Below, one piece after another: positions 24,571 to 33,801 of a stretch of DNA of 64,000 bases. Made by a program: the position numbers and the translations under genes. The notes beneath the pieces are model-generated. The model did no database searches, had not been told where the DNA came from, and saw only the letters and a program-made list of their open reading frames with translations. Source of the DNA: Archangium gephyra (GTDB lineage: Bacteria; Myxococcota; Myxococcia; Myxococcales; Myxococcaceae); the NCBI GenBank assembly GCA_003243425.1, contig QFQP01000014.1, positions 62,001-126,000 of the forward strand, read 5' to 3'. The number at the start of each line of letters is the position of its first letter. The stretch's first letter is position 1.

Positions 24571-25581
24571 TCACTCCTTCGTGAGGATCTCGGCGCCGTC
24601 TTCGGTCACCAGAATGGTGTGCTCGAACTGCGCGGCGCGCTTCAGGTCGCGGGTGACGGCGGTCCACTCGTCGTCCCACGTCACTTCTTCATGCGAACCC
24701 ATGGCGATCATCGGCTCGATGGTGAAGGTCATGCCCTTTTCCATCTTCGTGTTCGAGCGCGCGTCGAAGTAGTGCGGAATCTGCAGCGAGGTGTGGAACG
24801 TCTCGCCGATGCCGTGGCCGCAATACGCGCGCACCACGCCGTAGCCGTACTTTTCCGCGTGCTGCTCGATGGAGCGGCCGATGTCGTAGATGGGCCGGCC
24901 AATCTTCACCGCTTCGATGCCCTTCATCATGCACTCGTGCGTGGCCTTCACGAGCTGCCTGCTGTCTTCGTCGACGTTGCCGACGAAGAAGGTGGCGTTG
25001 GTGTCGCCGTGCATGCCGTCGAGGAAGATGGTGACGTCGATGTTCACGATGTCGCCATCGACCATGGCCCGGTCGTCGGGGATGCCGTGGCAGATGACCT
25101 CGTTGACCGAGGTGCACACCGACTTGGGGAAGCCGCGGTAGTTGAGCGGGCTCGGGTAGCCGCCGGCCTTGATGCACGCCTCGTGAACGAAGGCGTCGAT
25201 GTCGTCGGTCTTGAGGCCCGGCTTCACCAGCTCGCCGGCCATGCGGAGAATTCGCGCCGCTTCACGACACGCGCGGCGCATGCGTACCAGCTCTTCGTCG
25301 GTGCGAACGTTGCGGCCGCTGCCACGGGAAGGGCTGCCGGTCTGCCAGTAATCGGGCTTGGGAATCGAATCGGGCACCGGGCGGCGCGGCGAGATCTTCC
25401 CCTGCTGCACCTTGTTCAACTCGAGGCGCTTGCGCTCGAGCTTCGCGTAGTCGGCGTCGGCCTCGGCGTGGCATTTCTTGTACTTCTTGCCGCTGCCGCA
25501 CCAGCAGGCGTCGTTGGTCTTCGGCAGCTTGATGGGCGGGCGCTGTGTGGGCGGCGTCTGCGTCGCGATTTCCTGCGTCAC
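24571..25581 (-). CDS. map: Methionine aminopeptidase with N-terminal SEC-C zinc motif
   Basis: Removes initiator methionine from new proteins. 336 residues. Residues about 24-40 form a SEC-C zinc motif (CWCGSGKKYKKCH), the element that lets SecA and related proteins dock at the ribosome. The catalytic domain (about 85-336) has the five metal ligands: Asp in NIDVTIFLDG, Asp in HGDTNATF, His in CGHGIGETFH, Glu in TIEPMI and Glu in QFEHTILV. This domain set is the known MAP type Ic. Overlaps the upstream gene by 4 bp. Confidence 0.95.
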   Translation of the reverse strand: MTQEIATQTPPTQRPPIKLPKTNDACWCGSGKKYKKCHAEADADYAKLERKRLELNKVQQGKISPRRPVPDSIPKPDYWQTGSPSRGSGRNVRTDEELVRMRRACREAARILRMAGELVKPGLKTDDIDAFVHEACIKAGGYPSPLNYRGFPKSVCTSVNEVICHGIPDDRAMVDGDIVNIDVTIFLDGMHGDTNATFFVGNVDEDSRQLVKATHECMMKGIEAVKIGRPIYDIGRSIEQHAEKYGYGVVRAYCGHGIGETFHTSLQIPHYFDARSNTKMEKGMTFTIEPMIAMGSHEEVTWDDEWTAVTRDLKRAAQFEHTILVTEDGAEILTKE

Positions 25582-26015
25582 GGGGTGAGTCCTTTGAAGA
25601 AATGACGTTCGGTGTCGGCCAGCACGTCGAGCAGGTGGTGGCGCTTCACGCGGCCTTCCGTCGCTTCGGCAAAGCCCAGCAGCTGCTCAGTCATGAAGCG
25701 CGAGAGGAACAACAACATGGGTTTGTCTTTAGCGCTGAGGCCCTCGGTGAGCCACCGGTGGTTCCGCAGGTAGTCGTCGTAGGCCTCCACCTCTCGGCCG
25801 AGGTCGAAGCGCGTGAGCTGGAACGCGGCCTGATAGAGCTGGCGGGGCGGGCGCTCGAGCACGCCGGCGAGCACCGCGATGGTCTGCGGTTCTTCGACTT
25901 TCGGTGGCCACACCAGCAGGTCCTGCGCGAAGAGCTTCGCCACTTCGGCCAGCAGGTGCGTCAGCACCGGGATGGGTTTGTGGTCGAGAACGAGGTCCCA
26001 CTTCGAGGGCTGCAC
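25578..26015 (-). CDS. Hypothetical protein between lipase and map
   Basis: 145 residues, mostly helical, no signal peptide or membrane segment. Notable parts: PIPVLTHLLAEVAKLFAQDL, a central LTRFDLGREVEAYDDYLRNH and a His-rich tail (KRHHLLDVLADTERHFFKG). I do not recognise a family. It starts 9 bp after the lipase-like gene and overlaps map by 4 bp, so it is certainly translated with them; the tight coupling is the only functional clue. Confidence 0.78.
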   Translation of the reverse strand: MQPSKWDLVLDHKPIPVLTHLLAEVAKLFAQDLLVWPPKVEEPQTIAVLAGVLERPPRQLYQAAFQLTRFDLGREVEAYDDYLRNHRWLTEGLSAKDKPMLLFLSRFMTEQLLGFAEATEGRVKRHHLLDVLADTERHFFKGLTP

Positions 26016-26024
26016 GCCGCTCTT

Positions 26025-26828
26025 CTACACCGTCAGGCGGGTGAGGCGTTTGCTGCGCGGCTCTTCGGGCACCGGCATTCCGTAGCCTTCGAAGAGCTCG
26101 CGGCGCACGTGCTGGTAGACGGTGCGGTTGGTGAGCAGCTCGCGGTGCACCACGTCGGGTACGTCGATGTTGCGGAGGTTGGAATACGCCTCGGCGTCGT
26201 CGAGCACGCAGGTGGGGTAGCCGTTGACGCGGTCCGCGCGCGACCAGATCGACGTGAGCTTCACCGCGCTGGGGAAGGCACCGGCCTTCAGCTCGCGGAT
26301 GAAGGGCGAGACCGGCGTGAGCTGCCAGATGCTGCGCGAGATCGCGCCGTAGGCCGCGATGCCGAAGTATGCCGACGACGAGCCGTTGAACGGCGTGCCC
26401 AGGGTGATGAGGTTCTTCACGCGCTGATGCCCACCGAGGCGCTTGACGTAATACGCGCCGATGAGACCGCCCTTGGAGTGCCCGACGATCGACAGCGGGC
26501 CCATCTGCGGAAAGCGCTCGTACAGCCGGTCGACCTTCTGGCGAACCTTGTCGGCGAGCTGGTCGATGGCGTTGGTGTTGAACAGATCCATCCAGCCGCC
26601 GAGGTTGATGCTCCACACGCAGAATTGATCGCGGCGCAGGCGGTGCTCGAGAATTTCGAAGCTCTGCCGCGTCGACATGAAGCCGTACAGCAGCAGCACC
26701 GGCCGCGGGCAGTTGGTGAAGTCGGTGCGGCGCACGACCTGATTCGTCGCCCGATCGAACTCGAAGTAGCCCTTGATGTAGCGCGCGTAGCGTTTGAGTT
26801 GGCGCAGACGCAGGTCCAACAGCGACAT
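26025..26828 (-). CDS. Alpha/beta-hydrolase, lipase-like
   Basis: 267 residues from 26828, with GGGAG 5 bp upstream. Alpha/beta-hydrolase fold: oxyanion-side strand RPVLLLYGFMS, nucleophile elbow GHSKGG (Ser at about 119), an LGTPFNGSSS loop typical of triacylglycerol lipases/PGAP1-like enzymes and a candidate acid in SIWSRADRVNGY. No signal peptide, so it acts in the cytoplasm or at the membrane face. First gene of the minus-strand operon that contains map. Substrate unknown. Confidence 0.85.
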   Translation of the reverse strand: MSLLDLRLRQLKRYARYIKGYFEFDRATNQVVRRTDFTNCPRPVLLLYGFMSTRQSFEILEHRLRRDQFCVWSINLGGWMDLFNTNAIDQLADKVRQKVDRLYERFPQMGPLSIVGHSKGGLIGAYYVKRLGGHQRVKNLITLGTPFNGSSSAYFGIAAYGAISRSIWQLTPVSPFIRELKAGAFPSAVKLTSIWSRADRVNGYPTCVLDDAEAYSNLRNIDVPDVVHRELLTNRTVYQHVRRELFEGYGMPVPEEPRSKRLTRLTV

Positions 26829-26916
26829 CGAGACTCCCGAAGTACGGCCGTTCGCCGCCAATTCTAGTGCCCCGGCCGATGCACCGCGAAAGTTCGCGTG
26901 TGGGTGGAGCGCTGCG

Positions 26917-27504
26917 TCAGGCGGCGCGACAGAGCACGAACCAGTTGTCGAGCTGCTTGCCGTTGCGCGACGCGCGGCCGATCGACACGTGCTTCGAAAC
27001 GCCGCGCACCACGTCCTTCGTGCGGTTGTAGACGAAGTAGGAGAGCCGGCTGGCGTTGTCGAGAATCGGCGGCGCGCCGAGCAGCGGTCTGGGCGGCAAT
27101 TGCGTGTAGTCGACGAGCACCTCGTCGCCTTGCTGCACGGTCACGAAGTAGCCGGGGCCGACCGTGGTGGTGACCAGGCCCGACGTTCGGTTGAACCCCC
27201 AGCGTTCACTCGCCGCGCGCGCGGCGTCGTCGGGCACGGCGAACACCTTCGCGAAGCGGCTGAAGGCCAGCATCGAGTTTCGGCCTTCGTGCGTCACGCC
27301 GCTGAGCGGAGCTCCAGTGGCCGGCGCCAGATCTTCGAGCGTGAAGCGGCGCGCGCCCTGAACTACCTCGAACAGCTTCGCCTGCTGCGCGCCGGTGAGC
27401 GCCAGGGTCTCGACAACTCGCCGTTCGTCATCGAGCGCGTCGAGGTGTGCAGCGAGTGCAGCGGCGTTGACGTCATTCGCGTCGAGCAAAGTAGCGAGGC
27501 TCAT
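26917..27504 (-). CDS. Hypothetical protein
   Basis: 195 residues from ATG 27504, divergent to the two-receiver regulator (63 bp between starts). The N-terminal half is helical (LATLLDANDVNAAALAAHLD; VVETLALTGAQQAKLFEVVQ), the C-terminal half is beta-rich (GYFVTVQQGDEVLVDYTQLP; SRLSYFVYNRTKDVVRGVSK). No signal, no membrane segment, family not recognised. The frame stays open far upstream on this strand, but that part lies opposite the regulator and is a composition artefact. Confidence 0.7.
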   Translation of the reverse strand: MSLATLLDANDVNAAALAAHLDALDDERRVVETLALTGAQQAKLFEVVQGARRFTLEDLAPATGAPLSGVTHEGRNSMLAFSRFAKVFAVPDDAARAASERWGFNRTSGLVTTTVGPGYFVTVQQGDEVLVDYTQLPPRPLLGAPPILDNASRLSYFVYNRTKDVVRGVSKHVSIGRASRNGKQLDNWFVLCRAA

Positions 27505-27567
27505 GCATGGGCGCGTAGCACTTCCTCCTGTACTTGGCCGCGCACTGTCGTAACGCTCCTTTCGTTC

Positions 27568-29178
27568 ATGGACTTCGAAGAGCCGGTGACGATGGACCTG
27601 CGCCGCCGAATTCTGGTGGTGGGGCATGGTGAGGTTGGCGAGGCGCTGGTCGAGCAGCTCGAAGGCGAGGGCTTCGACGTGGCCGCCACGCCAGACCCGC
27701 TGCGAGTCCCTGAACACACCAAGAGCTGGAAGCCCGACCTGGTGCTGGTGCAGGAGTCGCTGCCGGGCCGCTCGGGCCGCCAGGTGGTGCTCTCGCTGCG
27801 CGCGAACGGCGACGTCTTCAAGACCCCCATCGTCGGCGTGCTCAACGACGTCAGCGTTCTCCACACGCTCGCGTGGATGCGCGTCGGTGCCACCGACATC
27901 TGGCGGTTTCCCTTCACGCGCGGGGTGTCGAGCCGCGCGCGCGAGCTCATCGACGAGTGCGATCGCTCGCAGGTTCAGCTCGGCCACATGAAGACGCGCG
28001 TGCTCGCGTGGTGCGCGCGCGCCCAGCTCAACGGCACGGTGACGATGTACATGGGCACGCCGTTCGAAGGCCGCGCCACGTTCGTCAATGGCGAACTGCA
28101 CATGGCGCAGCTCGGGTCGTTCACCGGTGAACGCGCGCTCGCGCAGCTCCTCGAGCTGGAAGACGGCCCCATGCGCTGGGACGTCGGCTCGTCGCAGCCG
28201 GGAGTGAAGGCCGTTCCTCCCGCGGGCTACAAGATCCGCGTGCTCGTCGTCGAAGACGAGCCCACCCTGCGCAAGATGGTGACGCGGAAGCTCGAGAGCG
28301 CGGGCTACGTGGTCGAGGCCGTCGAAGACGGCGAAGCCGCCCTGCACCTCGCGCCGCACAAGCCGTGGGACGTGATGGTGGTCGACTTCGATCTCCCGCG
28401 GCTCGACGGCTGGGGGTTGTTGCGTGCGCTGCGTGAAGACGTGGTGCTGCGTGAGATCGCCGTCGCCGTGCTCTCGGCGCACGAAGACGCGGTCGAGACG
28501 CTGAAGATGGCGCGCGCGGGTGCCCGGGCGTACCTGCACAAGTCGGGTCGCGCGAAGGAACTGCTCGACGCCGTCAGCCTGCTCGCCACGCCCCGCGCGA
28601 AGCTGTGGAACGCGCTCGAGCGCCGCACCGACGTCGAAGTGCAGCTGCGCGCCGTCGGCCCTGCGTGGTTGTTGCGCACGCTGGCGGAGCTCGATTGCGC
28701 CGGTCGTCTCGAACTCGAAGACGCGCTCGGCCGCTACGAGGTGACGGTGTCGCAAGGTCACCTCATCGAAGCCGTCGCACAGACCGGCAGTCTGCGCGTC
28801 ACCGGGCACGTGGCGCTCGAAGCCATTCTGGTCAGCCGCGCCGATGGCCGCTTCGTGTTCTCGCCCATCGAACCGCCGCCCACCGCGCGGTGGATCTACG
28901 AGCAGCTCGACGAGACGTGCGACCTGTTGCGGCGAGAAGAAGCCGCCAAGTTGAAGTCGGCCTTGTCGCGACCCGGCAGCCTGGTGCTCAACGAAGAACT
29001 CGCCGAGCTCTTTGCCCGGGTGGCCACCGTCGATCAGCTCAAGGTGCTCGACGCGCTCCGTGAAACGCCGCCCGACGTGGAAGGCCTGGTGGCCGCCACG
29101 GGGCTGCCCACGGCCGACATCGAACAGTCGCTGGCGGCGCTGCTCCGGCGCGGCATTCTGTCGCCAGAACAACGGTAA
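27568..29178 (+). CDS. Response regulator with pseudo-receiver, receiver and two PATAN (DUF4388) domains
   Basis: 536 residues. Order: degenerate receiver (13-125) in which the phospho-acceptor Asp is Gln62 (LVLVQESLPG) and the conserved Lys is missing; a first PATAN-like segment (about 140-205, GRATFVNGELHMAQLG); a canonical receiver (223-340) with acidic pair ED 229-231, Asp273 in VVDFDLPRLDG, Ser303 and Lys325; a second PATAN domain (348-435, GRLELEDALGRYEVTVSQG); and a helical tail that looks like a winged-helix (VDQLKVLDALRETPPDVEGL). It has no obvious enzymatic output. A partner kinase is not nearby. Start 27568 or 27592. Confidence 0.85.
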   Translation: MDFEEPVTMDLRRRILVVGHGEVGEALVEQLEGEGFDVAATPDPLRVPEHTKSWKPDLVLVQESLPGRSGRQVVLSLRANGDVFKTPIVGVLNDVSVLHTLAWMRVGATDIWRFPFTRGVSSRARELIDECDRSQVQLGHMKTRVLAWCARAQLNGTVTMYMGTPFEGRATFVNGELHMAQLGSFTGERALAQLLELEDGPMRWDVGSSQPGVKAVPPAGYKIRVLVVEDEPTLRKMVTRKLESAGYVVEAVEDGEAALHLAPHKPWDVMVVDFDLPRLDGWGLLRALREDVVLREIAVAVLSAHEDAVETLKMARAGARAYLHKSGRAKELLDAVSLLATPRAKLWNALERRTDVEVQLRAVGPAWLLRTLAELDCAGRLELEDALGRYEVTVSQGHLIEAVAQTGSLRVTGHVALEAILVSRADGRFVFSPIEPPPTARWIYEQLDETCDLLRREEAAKLKSALSRPGSLVLNEELAELFARVATVDQLKVLDALRETPPDVEGLVAATGLPTADIEQSLAALLRRGILSPEQR

Positions 29179-29212
29179 TTTCAGCCATTTACAGGTCAGT
29201 GCGCGCGCGCGG

Positions 29213-29260
29213 TTGAAATGAGACCAACTGGTCTGTACACGTGGTTTGGACCAACTGGTC
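29213..29260 (+). promoter_or_regulatory. Tandem TetR-type operators and candidate promoter
   Basis: Two identical 12-mers GACCAACTGGTC (29222-29233 and 29249-29260), each an imperfect palindrome GACCA-N2-TGGTC, lie 27 bp apart just before the tetR start. The half-site matches the GACCA/TGGTC recognition known for RutR- and NemR-type TetR proteins. TTGAAA at 29213-29218 and TACACG at 29236-29241 (17-bp spacer) could be the promoter that the operators cover. Likely autoregulation of tetR and the export operon. Confidence 0.7.
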
Positions 29261-29267
29261 TACACGC

Positions 29268-29903
29268 ATGCCACGCCCGCGCTACGAGAACCTGGAAGCA
29301 GAAAAAAAGCAGCGGCTGCTGAACGCCGCGATGACCGAGTTCGGAGCCCACGGCTACGAGCTGGCGTCGATCAACCGCATCCTCGACGAGGCCGGCTTTT
29401 CGAAGGGCTCGTTCTATTACTACTTCGACGACAAGCTGGACCTCGCGGCCACGACGTTGCTCCACGCGGGCGGCCCGCTGATGCACCTCGGCGAAATCCG
29501 CGCGCCGGGCTCCATCGCCGAGTTCTGGGACGAGCTGCGACGAACCTCGTACTACCGGCTCAAGAACCTCGAGACGAAGCGCCTCGAGTTCGACTGCCTG
29601 TCACGCCTCGGCGCCGCGATGGCGAAGAACCCCGAGTTGATGGCGCGCGTGATGCCCGTCTTCGGCCCGGCGCGCACGAAGATGATGGAGTTCCTGCAGC
29701 AAGGTCAGCAGCTCGGAGCGCTCCGCGCTGACCTGCCGATCGCCACCTACGTGGCCATGCTGGAAGCGGCGAAGACGAGCGCATTCTCGACGATGTTCCC
29801 CGAAGACCGGACGTTGTCCGACGCCGAGCTCGAGTCCTTCACGGACTTCATGCTCGACCTCGCGCAGCGCATCGGTGCACCCCCGAAAGGCCCGACGTCA
29901 TGA
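29268..29903 (+). CDS. TetR family transcriptional regulator
   Basis: 211 residues from ATG 29268, seven bases after the second operator. N-terminal TetR helix-turn-helix (residues about 12-60: LLNAAMTEFGAHGYELASIN, then FSKGSFYYYFDDKLDLA), then an all-helical ligand domain. It overlaps the LolA-like reading frame by 4 bp (ATGA), so it heads and probably represses the whole export operon. Ligand unknown. Confidence 0.92.
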   Translation: MPRPRYENLEAEKKQRLLNAAMTEFGAHGYELASINRILDEAGFSKGSFYYYFDDKLDLAATTLLHAGGPLMHLGEIRAPGSIAEFWDELRRTSYYRLKNLETKRLEFDCLSRLGAAMAKNPELMARVMPVFGPARTKMMEFLQQGQQLGALRADLPIATYVAMLEAAKTSAFSTMFPEDRTLSDAELESFTDFMLDLAQRIGAPPKGPTS

Positions 29904-30679
29904 TCTCCACGTTGCTGTTGGTGTCGCTGCTCGCGGCTTCAGACGCGCCGCCGGCAGACCTCGCGGCATGCCCGTCTGACGCCGAGAAGCCCGAAGTCGC
30001 GCCGCTCATTTCGCGCATCGAACGCGTGATGGACGGCAAGTCGTCGGTGGCGGTGATGAAGATGAACATCAAGACGCCCTCGTTCGAACGCGTCGTGAAG
30101 ATGAAGGTGTGGTCGAAGGGCCGCGACTTCGCGCTCGTCAAGGTGCTCGAAGGCGGCGCGCGCGATACGGGCATGATGACGCTCAAGCGCGAGTAGCAGC
30201 TGTGGAACTACCTGCCGCAGGCCGGGCGCGTGATGAAGCTGCCGTCGGGAATGATGGGCGACAGCTGGATGGGCTCGGACTTCACCAACGATGACCTGGT
30301 GAAGGGCTCGTCGTTCGCCGCCGACTTCGACGCGAAGGTCGAGAAGGTGGGTGAGCACGACGGCCGCTCGGCCTGGTTCGTCACGCTCACGCCGAAGCCG
30401 AACGCCAACGTGGTGTGGGGCCGGGTGGAGCTGGTGCTCGACCGCGCGAGCTGTCTGCCGCTCGAAGAACGCTTCTTCGACGAAGACGGAAAGCTCGCGC
30501 GTCGCATGCAGTTCGGCGAGCTCAAGAAGCTCGGCTGGCGCACCTACCCCATGCGCATGACCGTCGCGCCCGCCGAAGCCGGCCGGCAGACCATCATCAA
30601 CTACGAGTCGGTCGAGCTCGATGGCGACGTGCCGGAAGACACGTTCAGCCTGCGCCGCCTGCAGTCCGGGAAGGACTGA
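29900..30679 (+). pseudogene. LolA-like outer-membrane lipoprotein-sorting protein, interrupted by in-frame TAG
   Basis: Periplasmic carrier-like protein of the COG2834 type, with signal peptide MISTLLLVSLLAASDA. Codon 99 is TAG (30194-30196), after LKRE and before QLWNYLPQAGRVMKLPSGMM; the frame then continues to 30679 with perfect family features (MMGDSWMGSDFTNDDLV, LELVLDRAS-like strands, FGELKKLGWRTYPMRMTV). Total length with the stop ignored is 259 residues, the normal size. One base change (for example GAG or CAG to TAG) explains it. Either a recent nonsense mutation, a sequence error or a readthrough site. Confidence 0.85.
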
Positions 30680-30682
30680 CCC

Positions 30683-31881
30683 GTGTTGATCGCCATGGCG
30701 TGGAGGAACATCTGGCGCAACGCGCGCCGCTCGATCATCACCATGACCGCGCTCGGCTTCGGCGTGGCAGGCATCGTCGGGCTCTACAGCTACCGCGAGG
30801 TCGCCAACGAGTACATCGTGCGCGACGTCACCACCGGGTTGATGGGCCACCTGCAGGTGCACGGTCGCGGCTACCAGGACGCGCCGTCGCTCACGACCGT
30901 GGTACCGCACGCGCAGCAGGTCGAAGCGGCGGTGCTCGGGGCTTTGCCGGGGGCAAGGGCCGAACGCCGCGTGCTCGGCGCCGGTCTGGCCGGCTCGGGC
31001 GAGCGCTCGTCGCCGGTTTCGGTGCTCGGGGTCGAACCCGGGAAGAGTAGCCTGTACTCGCTCACCAGCGGCACAGACGTGCGCGACGTTCACGACGTGC
31101 TCGTGGGTCGCGACCTCGCCGAGGAGCTCGAGCTGGCGCCGGGCTCAGAGCTGGTGCTGGTCAGTCAGGCCACCGACGGTTCGGTGGCCAACGACCGCTC
31201 CACCGTCAGCGGGCACGTTCACGTCGAGCAGCGCCGAGATGGACGCATCGGCGGTGGTGCTTTCGCTCGAGGGGGCGCAGGCGTTCTTCGGCCTCGAAGA
31301 CGGCGTGCATCAGATCGTGGTGCGCTTGCCTGTCGATCGCGAATACGTGTCTACCGAAGTGAACGCGGCGCGTGCCGCGCTCGACCTGCAGTCGCTCGAG
31401 GCCTGTCGTGGAGCGAAATGCTGCCCGACATGAAGGCCTCGATGGACTCGAAGCGGAAGAGCCAGGGCGTGATGGACTTCGTCATCTTCCTCATCGTCGG
31501 CCTCGGCGTGTTCAACGCGATGACGATGTCGGTGTTCGAGCGCACGCGTGAGTTCGGCGTGCTGGCGTCGCTCGGTACGCCGCCGCGGCGGCTGCTCGGC
31601 ATGGTGATGTTCGAGGCGCTCGGCAGGGCGTGATCGCCTTCGTCGCTGGCGTGTCGATCGCCGCGGCGGTGCTCTACGGCATCGGAACGGTCGACCTCTC
31701 GACCATCGCGCAAGGTGACGTCTTCGGCGTGCGCATGCCCTCGAAGATGGAGCTCGCGCTCGATTGGAGATCGCTCCAGGGCGCGGCGACGGTCGCCTTC
31801 TTCACGTCGCTGCTCGGCGCGTTGATCCCCGCGTTGCGCGCGGCGCGGCTCAACCCGGTGGAAGCGTTGAGGCACACATGA
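30683..31881 (+). pseudogene. ABC transporter permease, FtsX/MacB type, with three frameshifts
   Basis: Inner-membrane subunit of a lipoprotein-type export ABC system. Starts (GTG) with MLIAMAWRNIWRNARRSI and a first membrane helix, ends with NPVEALRHT and three helices. Reading needs frame changes at about 31211-31213 (one G too many in GGG), about 31402 (one base missing before CTGTCGTGG) and about 31624 (one base missing). Correcting these three gives exactly 400 codons, 399 residues, the normal length, including a periplasmic domain with EMDASAVVLSLEGAQAFFG. Overlaps the second permease by 4 bp. Confidence 0.85.
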
Positions 31882-33097
31882 GCGGCTCACTCTCACTGGG
31901 TTGGCGCAACATCTGGCGCAATCGTCGGCGCACCGTCATCAGCATGGTGGCCATCGGCGTCGGGCTGCTGCTCGTCATCTTCTACTCGGGGATGGTGGGC
32001 GGAATGCTGGGCGAGGCAAAGAACCAGCTCGACAACGGCGGGCTCGGCCACGTCGAGGTGTTCGCGAAGGACTACCGGCCCCGGCGCGACGTCACGCGCG
32101 CGATGACCGGCGATTCCGAGTGGCGCTCGAAGCTCTCGTTGCCCGCAGGCGCAGAGGCAGGAACCCGCGTGCTGGCGCGAGGCCTGGCGACGTCGGCGCG
32201 CGGCAACGAACCGGTGCAGGTGTTCGGCGTGGAGTGGTCGCAGGAGCCGGGTTGTCGGCGCACTTGCGCAAGCTCGCGCAAGGCGAGGTGCCGGGTGACG
32301 CGCGTGGCGTGGTCGTCGGTGAACAACTCGCCGAGCGGCTCGGGCTCAAGGTCGGCTCGAAGGTGCGGCTGATGGTTCAACGCACCGACGGCGAAATGGG
32401 CGCAGACCTGTTCCGCGTGCGCGGCATCTTCCATTCCATCGCGCCGGTGATTGGTCAGCGCCAGGTCTACGTCTCGCAAGAAGCAGCGCGGTCGCTCGTC
32501 GGGCTCGAGCACGGCTCGCACCAGCTGGTGATTCAACTCGATGACCCGCAGCAGGCTGAAGTGGTCGCGACGTCGCTGAAGCGCGCGCTCGGTGACGACT
32601 ACGAGGTGAAGACGTGGGGCGAGCTGCTGCCCGTGCTCAAGCGCATGGACACGCTCACCAACAACGTCGTCTTCGCGCTCGCGTTCTTCGTCTACGTGCT
32701 GGTCGGCCTCGGCGTGCTCAACACCATGTTGATGTCGGTGCTGGAGCGCACGCGCGAGTTCGGCGTGCTCATGTCGCTGGGAACGCGCCCGAGCCGGATC
32801 ATCAAGGTGGTGCTCGCCGAGGCGTTCTGGATCGGCACCTTGAGCGTGATCATCGGCGCCTCGCTCGGGGCGTTGCTCACCTGGCACTTCTCGCAGCACG
32901 GCCTGCAGCTGGGCGGCGCGAGTGAGTCGATTCAGCTCGAAGGCGTGACGCTGTCGAAGCTCGTGAAGACGCGCTTCATGTGGAGCGACGTCTTGAAGGC
33001 CGCAGGCTTCGTCTACGCGATGTCACTCATTGTCGGTCTCTACCCGGCATCTCGAATCACGTGCCTGCAGCCTGCCGAAGCGCTGCGTCGCGTCTGA
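31878..33097 (+). pseudogene. Second ABC transporter permease, FtsX/MacB type, with one frameshift
   Basis: Partner permease, MSGSLSLGWRNIWRNRRRT at the N-terminus, a periplasmic domain (VRLMVQRTDGEMGADLFRVR) and the FtsX core of three helices (VFALAFFVYVLVGLGVLNTM; LAEAFWIGTLSVIIGASLG; GFVYAMSLIVGLYPASRI). A single missing base near 32249-32251 (GGG, expected GGGG) separates VEWSQEPG from LSAHLRKLAQGE. Correction gives 407 codons, 406 residues. Conserved sequence on both sides suggests a very young lesion or an assembly error. Confidence 0.85.
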
Positions 33098-33110
33098 AAG
33101 GAGTCACACC

Positions 33111-33800
33111 ATGGCCGTCGTCGAAGTCGAAAACGTGAGTCGTGTGTACGAAGAGAAGGGTCAACTGCCTGCCCAGGCGCTGCGCGGCGTTTCGCTGAAG
33201 GTCGAGAAGGGCGAGTTCATGGCGCTCTCGGGCCCGAGCGGTTCGGGCAAGACGACGTTGCTCAACCTCATCGGTGGGCTCGATCAGGTGTCGTCGGGCG
33301 AAATCCGCATCGACGGTCGCGCACTGTCCGGGCTGTCGCGAAAAGACCTCGCCGACCTGCGCCGCGATCGCATCGGCTACGTGTTCCAGGCCTACAACCT
33401 GGTGCCGGTGCTGACCGCGTCGGAGAACGCGGCCTATGTGCTCGAGCTTCGCGGGGTCTCTGCTGCCGAGCGTCGCGCCCGCGTGAAGGCGGTGTTCGAG
33501 CGCATCGGGCTCGGCGCTCACCTCGACTCGAGGCCGCTGAAGATGAGCGGTGGTCAACAGCAGCGCGTCGCCGTGGCGCGCGCCATCGTGGCCGAGCCCG
33601 CCGTGATTCTCGCCGACGAGCCCACCGCCAACCTCGATCAGGCCACCGGCGCAGCGTTGATGGACCTGATGCGCGAGCTGAACCAGGAGCGCGGCATCAC
33701 CTTCATCTTCTCGACCCACGACCCGATGGTGCTGGAGCGCGCGGATCGCGTGGTGAAGCTCATCGACGGACAGGTCGTGACCCACGCGCCCGCTCCGTGA
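33111..33800 (+). CDS. ABC transporter ATP-binding protein, LolD/MacB-like
   Basis: 229 residues; ATG 33111 with AAAGGAG (33097-33103) 7 bp upstream. Walker A GPSGSGKTTLLN, Q-loop VFQAYNLVPVLTAS, signature MSGGQQQRVAVARA, Walker B VILADEPTANLD and H-loop STHDP are all intact. The type belongs to LolD/MacB ATPases that drive FtsX-like permeases without moving substrate across the inner membrane. Intact although both permeases upstream are interrupted. Confidence 0.95.
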   Translation: MAVVEVENVSRVYEEKGQLPAQALRGVSLKVEKGEFMALSGPSGSGKTTLLNLIGGLDQVSSGEIRIDGRALSGLSRKDLADLRRDRIGYVFQAYNLVPVLTASENAAYVLELRGVSAAERRARVKAVFERIGLGAHLDSRPLKMSGGQQQRVAVARAIVAEPAVILADEPTANLDQATGAALMDLMRELNQERGITFIFSTHDPMVLERADRVVKLIDGQVVTHAPAP

Positions 33801-33801
33801 G

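Noticed and set aside
26794..27567. Upstream extension of the regulator frame on the plus strand
   Set aside because: Lies opposite the hypothetical gene 26917-27504, lacks receiver-like sequence and a ribosome site.
27505..29172. Minus-strand continuation of the hypothetical gene through the two-receiver regulator
   Set aside because: The regulator on the plus strand has clear domains; only the part up to 27504 on the minus strand looks like protein.
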